Shown: positions 31,099-40,269, counted from the stretch's first letter. The stretch: 64,000 nt of DNA from Campylobacter sp. 2014D-0216 (GCF_014931215.1 NZ_CP063089.1:496001-560000); one strand, 5' to 3'. Notes: generated by a model from the sequence alone, not told the origin. Numbers and translations: made by a program.

Positions 31099-31130
31099 TA
31101 AGCATATTATAAAATATGCTTAAAATTTTA
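31099..31130 (+). terminator. Intrinsic terminator of pnp
   Basis: Perfect 10-bp stem TAAGCATATT (31099-31108) / AATATGCTTA (31113-31122) with an ATAA loop, followed by AAATTTTACTTTT, starting 5 bp after the pnp stop. Confidence 0.75.
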
Positions 31131-31139
31131 CTTTTGGTC

Positions 31140-31168
31140 TTGACAAAAAATTATTCTTTTGGCATAAT
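31140..31168 (+). promoter_or_regulatory. Strong sigma-70 promoter of the tRNA array
   Basis: TTGACA (31140-31145), a 17-bp spacer, and CATAAT (31163-31168), with the first tRNA 15 bp downstream. A consensus -35 is rare in this window; the tRNA-Asn promoter has the same design, so stable-RNA genes appear to use it selectively. Confidence 0.75.
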
Positions 31169-31183
31169 TTCATTTTTTTGAAT

Positions 31184-31259
31184 GTCTCGTTAGCTCAGCC
31201 GGTAGAGCATCTCCCTTTTAAGGAGGGGGCCGTTGGTTCGAATCCAACACGGGACACCA
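31184..31259 (+). tRNA. tRNA-Lys (TTT), copy 1
   Basis: 76 nt with encoded CCA. The acceptor arms GTCTCGT/ACGGGAC pair with one G-T, the anticodon loop is CTTTTAA (anticodon TTT), and the T-arm TTCGAATCC is standard. First gene of the array. Confidence 0.95.
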
Positions 31260-31272
31260 CTAAATCTTTAAT

Positions 31273-31348
31273 GGTCGCTTAGCTCAGTTGGTAGAGCGCC
31301 ACCCTTACAAGGTGGATGTCATAAGTTCGAGTCTTATAGTGACCACCA
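31273..31348 (+). tRNA. tRNA-Val (TAC), copy 1
   Basis: 76 nt with encoded CCA. Anticodon TAC lies in CCTTACAAGG. The acceptor GGTCGCT pairs with the 3' arm AGTGACC with one G-T. It lies 13 bp after tRNA-Lys. Confidence 0.95.
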
Positions 31349-31367
31349 TTCTTTTATTGTTTTAGGT

Positions 31368-31444
31368 GCGGCGGTAGTTCAGCTGGTTAGAATATCGGCC
31401 TGTCACGCCGGAGGTCGCGGGTTCGAGCCCCGTCCGCCGCGCCA
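31368..31444 (+). tRNA. tRNA-Asp (GTC), copy 1
   Basis: 77 nt with encoded GCCA end. Anticodon GTC lies in CCTGTCACGC. Acceptor GCGGCGG pairs fully with CCGCCGC. Confidence 0.95.
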
Positions 31445-31446
31445 TT

Positions 31447-31522
31447 GTCTCGTTAGCTCAGCCGGTAGAGCATCTCCCTTTTAAGGAGGGGGCCGTTGGT
31501 TCGAATCCAACACGGGACACCA
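31447..31522 (+). tRNA. tRNA-Lys (TTT), copy 2
   Basis: Identical by eye to the copy at 31184 and exactly 263 bp downstream of it. It starts the second repeat unit only 2 bp after the first tRNA-Asp. Confidence 0.95.
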
Positions 31523-31535
31523 CTAAATCTTTAAT

Positions 31536-31611
31536 GGTCGCTTAGCTCAGTTGGTAGAGCGCCACCCTTACAAGGTGGATGTCATAAGTTCGAGTCTTAT
31601 AGTGACCACCA
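31536..31611 (+). tRNA. tRNA-Val (TAC), copy 2
   Basis: Identical by eye to the copy at 31273, with a 263-bp offset and the same flanking spacers. Confidence 0.95.
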
Positions 31612-31630
31612 TTCTTTTATTGTTTTAGGT

Positions 31631-31707
31631 GCGGCGGTAGTTCAGCTGGTTAGAATATCGGCCTGTCACGCCGGAGGTCGCGGGTTCGAGCCCCGTCCGC
31701 CGCGCCA
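31631..31707 (+). tRNA. tRNA-Asp (GTC), copy 2
   Basis: Identical by eye to the copy at 31368, with a 263-bp offset. Confidence 0.95.
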
Positions 31708-31709
31708 TT

Positions 31710-31785
31710 GTCTCGTTAGCTCAGCCGGTAGAGCATCTCCCTTTTAAGGAGGGGGCCGTTGGTTCGAATCCAACACGGGACACCA
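31710..31785 (+). tRNA. tRNA-Lys (TTT), copy 3
   Basis: Third identical tRNA-Lys, the start of an incomplete third repeat unit. The repeat ends shortly after it, and a Glu-type tRNA follows instead of tRNA-Val. Confidence 0.95.
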
Positions 31786-31790
31786 CTAAT

Positions 31791-31866
31791 GACCCTTTCG
31801 TCTAGTGGCTCAGGACGTCACTCTCTCTGTGTGATAACAGAGGTTCAAATCCTCTAGGGGTCGCCA
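31791..31866 (+). tRNA. Glu-type tRNA with anticodon CTC and atypical anticodon arm
   Basis: 76 nt with encoded GCCA. The acceptor GACCCTT/GGGGTC region, D-arm TCGTCTAGTGG and T-arm match tRNA-Glu. Aligned position by position to E. coli tRNA-Glu, the anticodon arm is TCACT-CTCTCTG-TGTGA. This gives anticodon CTC, T at position 37 where a purine is expected, and a T-T mismatch at 31-39. It could be a genuine tRNA-Glu(CTC), a degenerate copy, or contain base errors. Confidence 0.7.
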
Positions 31867-31917
31867 TATAATCCAATATTATTTTTATTTGATTCACTTT
31901 TAAATTCTTTTTTGTTT

Positions 31918-31923
31918 TATAAT
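31918..31923 (+). promoter_or_regulatory. Candidate -10 box upstream of the TPS locus
   Basis: TATAAT within the 236-bp, extremely A/T-rich gap (31867-32102) between the tRNA array and the first TPS-locus gene. Other TA-rich segments nearby (around 32070-32085) could serve equally. No operator is recognised. Confidence 0.35.
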
Positions 31924-32102
31924 GTTTATTATTACATATCTATATTTAAAATCAATTATTTTTTACCCCTTAAGCTTAAATTCATAAATATAATATTAAT
32001 ATTCAAATTTGTTTGTTAATTAGTTGTTGTAATTATTATTACATTTTGCATTAAAATAAATCATTAATAATATTTATTAAATATTCTTGAAAGAGCTTTT
32101 GA

Positions 32103-34670
32103 ATGAATAAAAAAATTTCCAAAGACCACTCTATAAAGGAGAGTTGCAAGGGTTTATTAAAAACATCATTGGTTGCATTTACTTTGCTAAATTCTTTAAA
32201 CGCAGCCACCCATGCAGAGTATGATAAGACATCTAATGCTTATATTATTAAAGAACATAGTTTTTCTAATCATGATGTATATGATTATCAAGAAAACACA
32301 TATAAATTCTTAAATGGTAAAAACTTCTATGGTCAAATGAGTGATGGCAAAGATATTTCTAATATCACTTTGATCTATGATAACCCTAAAGACAATATTC
32401 ATGATACCCAAAATAAAGCAAGAGAACTTGCTTTTAAGCAAGATATGCTTACTCCAAATATCAAAGAAGGTATGTTTGTTATCAATGGGCTTCATAATAC
32501 CAGTTTTTATAGTGCTACTGTCCATCAAACTAGCTACATACCTTTCTTGGTTTCTGCTTATGTCTTTAATGCAAAAGCTAATGATAATACCTTGGTATTA
32601 AAATCAGGAGAATTATCTTCAGTGTATTATCTAAAACCAACCGATAAAGAGGTGGCTAGCCCTAAAGCTAGTGGCTTGGATAATAAATATAATTTTTTAA
32701 TCACTCCAGCTATAGCAAGAAAAGGCGAAGCAAGCCATAACACCTTAAATTTCTTAAAAGATGCCTATGTAAATATGGGTGTTGAAAACACTTACACTTT
32801 GCCTTTAAATGGTGCTCCATATATCTTAGGTGCATTTGGTGTAGATGCAAATACGCATAATAATAGTGTGATTTTAAATAAGGGTGCAAAGATAGATTTT
32901 CATTCTACGCCATATAGAAAAAGCAAGATTGGCGGGTTGAGTTTTGATGAAAGAGCCACTCATATTGCAGGAGCTATTGCTTATAATGCTAATGCTAAAA
33001 ATAATAAAGTCGTCATAGATGGTGCTTCTTTGTTGGTGCATGGACCGATTGATTCTTATTCTACGTTGTCGTGGACTCATTTGGGTGGAGCCTTTGTAAA
33101 TGTAAACAATAGCCAAGCTTATGAAGTAAGCAATAATTCTTTAACTATTGAAGATTTAACTTTGGGTTTAAAGGTAGATACCAAAGGCACTCCATTTATT
33201 TATAATGCTATTTTAGTAGGTGACATTTTTGGTGGTAAAATTGTACAAGGTAATGCTTATAAAAATACTATAGATATAAAAGGTTTGCAAACTTTAGCTT
33301 CTTTAAGTACCAATGTAGAAGTTAAAGCCTTGTTTGATTTTTATGCAGGTGTGACTAATGATGGTGTAGCAAACGATAATAGCATTAGCATTAATCTTAA
33401 AAAGCCATTAGGCGTTAATTATAATTTTGCAGGTGCAAATGAGTTTAACTTATATGGTGGTATAGCTACTAAAGGCGCCAGCGGAAATAGCATTAACATT
33501 GAAGGTGATTTTATTACATTTTATGAAGATGAAAACCACCAAGATAAAATCCAAATCACAGCAGCAAAAACCCTTAGTTCTAAAGCTAATAACAATAGCA
33601 TCAACATCAGCCATTCTAATATTGCCATGCCTTTGTATTTATATGGAGTAAGCAAAGCTACTTTGGAGAATAAAGACTATTATGCAAGTAGTGCAAATGC
33701 TAATAGTATAGTTTTAGACAATGTAAAATCAGGTAGAAATCTCACAGCTATTATAGAAGCAGATAATTTAGAAAAAAACACTATAAAATATAATATAGTC
33801 CAATCTTTATCAAATGCTTCTAATATAGATAAAGGTTCTAAGATCATACTAAGAGCTAATCAAAAAGCTAGTGGTAATATTGTTAATATCAAAGATTATT
33901 CAAGTGCAGCTAGTTCTAATGTCTATGTTGTTAATGCTAAAAATGAAAGTGCTAACAATACTTTTATCTTTGATAATTTAGCCCTAGGTACAGCTTCTGA
34001 TAAAAGAGAAGGTGAAGTAGTAATTAGTGCAGGTATAGCTAAGAACACTCATGATAATTATACTCATATTAACAATTTAAACATAGATGAGTATAAAAAC
34101 AACTCTACTATCATCATAACAGCTTCTGGTGTATATAGTGAAAAAGATAAAAGCTATGATAATACTTTATATCTAAGTGGTAATACAAATATATCTAAAG
34201 GAACTAACATCACACTTTTAGCTGGTAGCTTTTTACAAACTCAAACTCAAGATCAATTTAAACCAAAAAAACTAGCACATCAAAGCAATACTAATAATCA
34301 TTTAGTATTAAATACAAACATTAAAGCTGATCTTGTAAATAATTTTGATCATTATAGTTTTATCTTAAAAGATCATACTAAGGCTTATTTAAGTGCTAAA
34401 GAAGCTATTAATCTTTCTAAAGATAGTTCTATTAATGTATATACAAACAATAATGTAAAAAATAAAAGCTTTATTCTAATGCAAAGTGAAAAAGGCTTTG
34501 TAGATGCAAACAATAAACATCTAAATCAAAAAGATTTACAAAGCTTATTAGAAGTTATCGCTAAAAATAATCAAAGCTTGCATAAAAACATTAAAGCAAA
34601 AGCTCAAAAAGCTAAATACACTCTAAGTGTAAGCGAAGATGCAAAAAGCATAGTAGTGAATTTAAACTAA
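32103..34670 (+). CDS. Secreted Asn-rich beta-solenoid-like protein, putative second TPS exoprotein
   Basis: 855 aa. A long N-terminal export signal (positively charged, then LLKTSLVAFTLLNSLNAATHA, about 18-38) precedes a passenger-like body. Throughout, an N-[ST]-hydrophobic-x-hydrophobic motif recurs at least 14 times (NTLNFL, NSVILN, NKVVID, NTIDIK, NSISIN, NSINIE, NSIVLD, NTLYLS), as in right-handed beta-helix passengers of Campylobacter/Helicobacter autotransporters. There is no TPS haemagglutination domain at the N-terminus and no C-terminal beta-barrel; the protein stops at KSIVVNLN. It lies 19 bp upstream of the tpsA gene, so it is probably in the same operon. It may be a TpsB-dependent exoprotein, an accessory protein, or an autotransporter that lost its barrel. 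Few Cys residues; Lys/Ser/Asn rich. Confidence 0.75.
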   Translation: MNKKISKDHSIKESCKGLLKTSLVAFTLLNSLNAATHAEYDKTSNAYIIKEHSFSNHDVYDYQENTYKFLNGKNFYGQMSDGKDISNITLIYDNPKDNIHDTQNKARELAFKQDMLTPNIKEGMFVINGLHNTSFYSATVHQTSYIPFLVSAYVFNAKANDNTLVLKSGELSSVYYLKPTDKEVASPKASGLDNKYNFLITPAIARKGEASHNTLNFLKDAYVNMGVENTYTLPLNGAPYILGAFGVDANTHNNSVILNKGAKIDFHSTPYRKSKIGGLSFDERATHIAGAIAYNANAKNNKVVIDGASLLVHGPIDSYSTLSWTHLGGAFVNVNNSQAYEVSNNSLTIEDLTLGLKVDTKGTPFIYNAILVGDIFGGKIVQGNAYKNTIDIKGLQTLASLSTNVEVKALFDFYAGVTNDGVANDNSISINLKKPLGVNYNFAGANEFNLYGGIATKGASGNSINIEGDFITFYEDENHQDKIQITAAKTLSSKANNNSINISHSNIAMPLYLYGVSKATLENKDYYASSANANSIVLDNVKSGRNLTAIIEADNLEKNTIKYNIVQSLSNASNIDKGSKIILRANQKASGNIVNIKDYSSAASSNVYVVNAKNESANNTFIFDNLALGTASDKREGEVVISAGIAKNTHDNYTHINNLNIDEYKNNSTIIITASGVYSEKDKSYDNTLYLSGNTNISKGTNITLLAGSFLQTQTQDQFKPKKLAHQSNTNNHLVLNTNIKADLVNNFDHYSFILKDHTKAYLSAKEAINLSKDSSINVYTNNNVKNKSFILMQSEKGFVDANNKHLNQKDLQSLLEVIAKNNQSLHKNIKAKAQKAKYTLSVSEDAKSIVVNLN

Positions 34671-34689
34671 AGCATAAGAAAGGATAACT

Positions 34690-37600
34690 ATGAAAACAAA
34701 TAAACTATCAAATCATATCATACTTTCAAGCATAGTTTCTTCTATGCTTTTTTCTCCTCTTATGGCTTTACCTAGTGGAGGTAAATTTACTCATGGGACT
34801 AGCGGGACTATAACTACAAATGGCAATAATATGCAAGTTAGTGGTAATGGGCTAAACTCAGTCATACAATGGGGTGGTGGTTTTAATATAGGTAAGGATC
34901 AAAGTGTAAATTTTGGAAATAATAATTTCAAAGGTCAACAAAACTACCTAAACATTGCCCATGGTGCTAACAAATCTATGATAGAAGGTGTATTAAATGC
35001 AGGTGGTAATAATGTCTTTTTAATCAATCCCAATGGAGTAATCATTACTAAAACAGGAACTATCAATGCTAATCGCTTTGTGGCTTCTACTTCGTCGATG
35101 AGTAATGAAAGCATGCAAGATTTTGCCGATGGAAAACTTGCTTATAATACTTTCTCTCCTGTGTTTAAACCAAATGGTGGTAATGTGGTTAATATGGGTG
35201 GTGAAATCAATGCTGCTAGCGTTGTCTTGCAAGGCAATAAAGTAATATCTAATGCATATACTGACTATCATAAAAATTTAGGAGAACACTCAAAACAAAT
35301 TTCAGCTAATGAAATAACCTTACAAGGCAATGAAGTTCATGTTGATGTAAGCTCTATTAATGGTAATCAACTTAGCAAATTAAATATCAAAGGAAGTGAT
35401 GGCAATAACTTTAAAGGTTCTATGTATTTAAATGCTAGTGGATATTATTACAACCCTAGTTCTTTTAAAGTGTTTGGTAAATATACAAACACAAATAACA
35501 ACTTTAAAGTATATGATTATGTAGGTATAGGTTCTGATGTAGATTGGTGGCATTTTGCCAAAGGGTGGAATGATGACAAAGAGGGCTTTAGAGAAACAGC
35601 TGATAAATATAGACTTACAAGTGATATAGATTTTAAAGCAAGTAGTGGTCAAAACTATGCAAACTATTGTATAGAAGGACTTGGATGTACTAATATGATA
35701 GTTGGTTATAAAGATGCTATTTATGATAATTGGGAATTGGTAAAAGATAATGGATTTTCTAATAAAACATTCGATGGACAAGGCTTTACTCTAAGCAATA
35801 TTAGCATAAATACAACTGATATGCCATCTATCACTTATGCAGGGATATTTGGTAGTGCAAATAATTCTGTGTTTAAAAATATAAAAGTTGATTACAATCA
35901 AAATTCTATCATTTCACACGCAATGCAAACAGGTGGGTTTATTGGATATGCAAGCGGTAGTAGTAAATTTGAAAATATAGAACTTAAGAATATTTCGAAA
36001 ATTTTTGCATAATCAAATAATGGTTTATATGTAGGTGGATTTGTTGGAAACGTAAATGGAGCAACGTTTGATCAAATTTTACTTGGAAATATAGATGAGA
36101 TAAGTGGACTTAGTACTAGTTTTGGTTCGCACATAGGTGGTTTTGCAGGAAGTGTAAACAATGGAAAATTTGAAAATATAAGTATTTTTGATATTAAAAA
36201 AATTCTTAATGACAAAACTACTAAGGAAACATATACTGGTGGTTTTGCTGGGCAAATTTCTTTTGAAGGTGGACAATTTAATAATATCGATATTAGAGGG
36301 ATTAAAGAGATTAGAGGAGGGTTTGTTACGGGAGGATTTTCTGGTAATCTTGATAATTCCAAGATATCGAATGTAAATTTAGATATAGGAGATATCAACT
36401 CTGTGTTTAATTCTTCGAGTAATACATATACTGGAGGTTTTATAGGGAGTATTGATTCTGGCGAAAGCGAATTTAGTAATATTAGCATAGCGGTTGGAAA
36501 TATTAAAAGTATTAATAAAGATAGTCAAAGTGTGTTTTATGATGATTCAGAAAATAATGGTAATGCTTATGCAGGAGGATTTGTAGGCTTTGCTAATGGA
36601 GGTATTTTTGATAATATCAGCATAAAAGCTAATAAAATAGAAGCTATCAATGATAACAACCTAGAAACTGGTCGTGCTGTTGCAGGAGGATTTGCAGGTA
36701 AAATAGAAGGATATAGAAGCGACAAATTAACAATATCAAATATTACTATAAGAGATATTGATACTATCTTGGGTAGATTAGAGCAAGATAAAAATAGCAT
36801 AGTAAATGTCGGTGGTTTTGCAGGATGGATCCAAAAAGAAGGTCAAGGAGATCTAAGTAATATAAGTTTGTATAATATTAAAAATATTCAAGCATATGGT
36901 AAAGGTGATTTTGCGAATGCGGGAGGTTTTATAGGTCGTGTGGATGGCCGTGGTACAGGCAAAGATTTTGAGTTAAATTTAAAAAATATATATTTATTTT
37001 TTGAAAAAGATTCTCAAATACAGTCGTTTGCAAGTGAAGGAAAAGCAATAAGTGGAAAATTCATCAGCGCTTATGATGATAAAACATCAAAACTGTTTTT
37101 TGATGATATTCATGTATATCATCATGAAAGTGATTTTTCTGATGTAGATTCTGATAAAAATTACTGGAAAGATACACAAGTAAATATTCACACATATAAA
37201 GATGAGAATAAAGAAGAAAAATATAAAGAATTTTTAAATCAAGACAATTCTATCGCAAGACCGATTATAGAACTTCCTAGTAAACCAGAGTTTGTTGAAA
37301 GTGAAAAAATAAATTATCCAGATGTTGAAAGTATAAAAAACGAAGAGGCGATTTTAGGTGAAGATGATTTATTTGAGGTTACTATTAAAGAAGAAATCTT
37401 GGGAGATCTTATAGAGCAACATTATAAAGTATACATTGATACCTTATTGCAAATGTTGGCAGAGAAAGATTATAAATTAATGACCTTGGAAGAAAAGATC
37501 GAATTTATCTCTAAATATTTTCTTAAAGATACGGTTAATAACAAAGAAGAAGCTTTGAAAATCATACAAAGTTTAGATTTTATCGCAGCATACCAAGATA

Positions 37601-38280
37601 ATGGATTAAATCAAGCATCAGAAGATAAATTTGAAAGTGGAATTCGTGATTTTTATATCAAAAATATTAAAGCAAATATGGATAAGGTCTTAGAAAATAA
37701 AGATAGAATTAGTTTTGCTTTAAAAAATGATCTAAAAGATGTTGTTTTAAATTCTAACTCGCTTATTGCAGAGTTAGAAGAGATTAAAAAACAATTGCAA
37801 GCTTTGGCAGATCAATACAACGAATATGTAAGAAATAACACTCAAATTGATACAAATGTGCTTAGTGAATTACTCTTGAGTATTAATTCATTATCAAAAC
37901 AGCAAGATGCTATCTTAAGTCAGTTGGGCTTGTCAGATATTAAATCTAAAATAGAATACAAAATAGATAATGGCAGTTTTTTGTTAGTAGGTGATTATGC
38001 TCAAACAGCTTATAAACCTATACTAGAAGCAGTAAATATTAATCCTGGGAATTCTTCAAAACCGGATTTACCTTGGATTGATTTGTTTCCAACTCTACCT
38101 GATCGAGTAGATCAGGTAGAGTATGTGACTTTTGGCGGAGTGCCATTTGGATTAATGGGAAATGATTTCATAAGAAAAGAACCTGAAATAAACATCATAG
38201 GTGAGACCGAAGGCGATGATTATAAAAAAACATGTGTGACAAGCTCAAATTCTAAAGTAATGAATGCTTGTATTAATTGA
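34690..38280 (+). pseudogene. TpsA filamentous-haemagglutinin-like exoprotein with one in-frame stop
   Basis: One reading frame of 1197 codons, interrupted by a single TAA at 36010-36012 (codon 441) and otherwise open to 38280. The first part is 440 aa: signal peptide (1-26, ending MALPSGG) and TPS/haemagglutination domain (about 27-140) with NVFLINPNGVIITKTGTINA. Around and after the stop run about ten GLUG-like repeats, GGF[AVIS]G with a period of roughly 35 residues, the first before the stop and nine after it. The 3' third is acidic with coiled-coil helices (EELEEIKKQL-type) and ends with a C-X11-C motif in the last 16 residues (38233-38271). A RBS AAGAAAGGAT precedes the ATG. The stop could be a nonsense mutation, a base error or a readthrough site. 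Confidence 0.85.
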
Positions 38281-38307
38281 TAATGTTAAATAAGGAATGA
38301 AAGATTT

Positions 38308-40091
38308 ATGAAAAAACTCTTACTTAGCACCATAGCACTTAGTTCTTTAATCTATGCTAATGAAGGAGGCATTAGCATAGCTAAAAATGATATAGAAAAG
38401 GTTATAGAACTATCTCCTGATAGAAACCTCCCTCAAAACAAAGCCATCAAAGAAAATCTAAAAACCAAAGAAGATTATGAAAAAAGCCAAGAGGCTAAAA
38501 AAGACTTTGAAGAAAAAAAAGAAATTTTAAAAGAAAAACTCAAACAAGAAGATGAAACTAATACCAAAACGCCTCATCAGCCACATCATCAAAACAACTC
38601 AAATGCCACATCTAAAAAAGTTATCACTCATTATAAATTTGTCATCGTTAATGAAAACACTAGCTTTGAAAAACTAGGCATTAAAGAAGAAAACCTACAA
38701 AACCTTGTAGGTGAATTTAGTATGAGAAAATTTAGTTTGCAAGATTTGCAAGATATATCTAATATCATTGCTTATTATTTTCAAGTCAATGGCTATCCTG
38801 CAGCAACTGCTTATGTACCCCAACAAGAATTTGAAGATAATATACAAATTAACATAGCCTTAGGAACACTGGGTAAGTATGTTGTAAAAAATAAAACGAC
38901 TATAAAAGATCATTTCATAGAAAGTAAGCTTAATGAAAGAATCAAAGGTAAAATCATCTCTACTAAACTCATAGAAGATAGTGTATATAAAGTCAATGAA
39001 ATGTATGGAGTGCAAACCTTAGCAGGTTTACAAGCAGGAGAGAATGTAGGGGAAACTGATGTTGTGATAGAAGTAGTCCCTGATACTAAGGCTAATGTAT
39101 TATTATATACTGATAATTATGGCATTAAAAGTGCAGGGGATATAAGAGCTGGTATTAGTATGGGATTTAATTCTATATTGAATATGGGAGATTATTATAA
39201 TTTTTACTTACAATCAAGCAATGAAAAACAAATCAACTACGGGGCTAGTTATACTTTCTTTTTAGGAAATTTAAAAATTACTCCAAGCATATCTCAAGGA
39301 ACTTATTCTTTAGGTGGAGATTATGAGGGTTTAGGTTTTAGTGGTACTTCTAGAAATTTTGGTATAGACTTTTCTTATCCTGTGTGGATTAATACTAATT
39401 CCTCTTTGTACTTTACTTCTAGTATTTATCATAAGATACTTAGCGATGTAACTTTGGATCTTTTAACCTTTGATAAACATTCTAATGTAGGGAGTATGGG
39501 ATTAGAAGGTTTATTTAGAGGCTTTGAAAACAACACCTTAAGTTATAGTGCAAAAGTAAGTATAGGTAAGGTATATGATGATGGTACTACTATATTTGGA
39601 AGTACATCTAAAAGTGGATCTAAAGGCTTTGGTTGGTTTAGAAAACTCAATGCTAGTGTGAATAATTATTACAGTATTAATGAATACATCACTCATACAT
39701 TAAACATCAATTATCAAAAGGTATTAGGAAATTTTGAATTAGATTCTTCTGAGAGTTCCTCTTTAGGTGGAGCTTATGGAGTAAGAGCGTATGATAATGG
39801 TGAGGGTGATGGAGATAATACCATAGTGGCTAACTTTGGTATAAGAATTAATCTACCAAATACGAATTTTTATTTTACTCCCTTTTATGATATAGGTTAT
39901 GCTTGGTATGAAAAAGATTCAGGAGATAGATTAGCAGATGAGCATTTTTTAGATGCAATAGGCTTACAAATACTTATAATAAAGCAAATGAGTATTATAT
40001 AAAATTAGATGTAGCAAGAGCGCTACATCAATACAAATACGATGATGATCATAGAATGAAACTATACTTAAGCGGTGGGATTTATTTTTAA
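38308..40091 (+). pseudogene. TpsB (FhaC/ShlB-type) outer-membrane transporter with a 3' frameshift
   Basis: As read, the frame ends at 40002 (564 aa). Signal peptide 1-17 (LLLSTIALSSLIYA), a Lys/Glu/His-rich linker (about 40-105), a POTRA domain (about 110-190, NGYPAATAYVPQQEFEDN) and the ShlB barrel follow. Near 39975 one base appears missing (CTTATAATAAAG where CTTTATAATAAAG would restore the frame). Shifting frame gives NKANEYYIKLDVARALHQY and a further run to a stop at 40091, ending GGIYF with the C-terminal Phe expected of outer-membrane barrels. Restored length is 594 aa. As written, the last strands and the BAM signal are lost. It follows tpsA by 27 bp. Confidence 0.85.
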
Positions 40092-40103
40092 TTCACCGCT
40101 TTT
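40071..40103 (+). terminator. Hairpin terminator at the end of the TPS locus
   Basis: AGCGGTG (40071-40077) and CACCGCT (40094-40100) form a 7-bp G/C-rich stem with a 16-nt A/T loop, followed by TTTG. The left arm lies within the restored 3' end of tpsB, so termination and the tpsB C-terminus overlap. Confidence 0.65.
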
Positions 40104-40106
40104 GTG

Positions 40107-40114
40107 CCCCCCCC
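40107..40114. repeat. C8 homopolymer tract downstream of tpsB
   Basis: Eight consecutive C (G8 on the other strand), 16 bp after the restored tpsB stop. C/G runs of this size are rare in A/T-rich Campylobacter DNA and are typically length-variable. It is outside any gene I can support. Confidence 0.8.
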
Positions 40115-40269
40115 ACTTCTTTAACACACTTCACTTCATACACCCTATATCAATACACTTTATATTCTTTTATATTTATTATTCTATATTTATAAATTCT
40201 CCTTTCTATAAATTTCTTTTTTTATTTTCATTTCTTTTTTCATTTAATAAAACTTTAAGCTTTTGTTGC

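Larger units (their letters stand above)
31184..31785 (+). repeat. 263-bp tandem duplication of the Lys-Val-Asp tRNA cassette
   Basis: Two consecutive copies of a 263-bp unit (31184-31446 and 31447-31709), each with tRNA-Lys, tRNA-Val and tRNA-Asp and identical spacers, followed by a third tRNA-Lys (31710-31785). No difference is visible between copies, implying recent duplication or ongoing homogenisation. Confidence 0.93.

Noticed and set aside
31184-31785. CRISPR-like array
   Set aside because: The regular repeats are tRNA genes and their spacers, duplicated as a 263-bp unit; no short direct-repeat/spacer pattern is present here or elsewhere in the window.
36403-38280. A separate gene beginning at a GTG inside the GLUG repeats
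   Set aside because: It is in the same frame as the tpsA start, the coding sequence is continuous from 36013, and no ribosome-binding site or signal peptide occurs at the GTG. It is the 3' part of tpsA.
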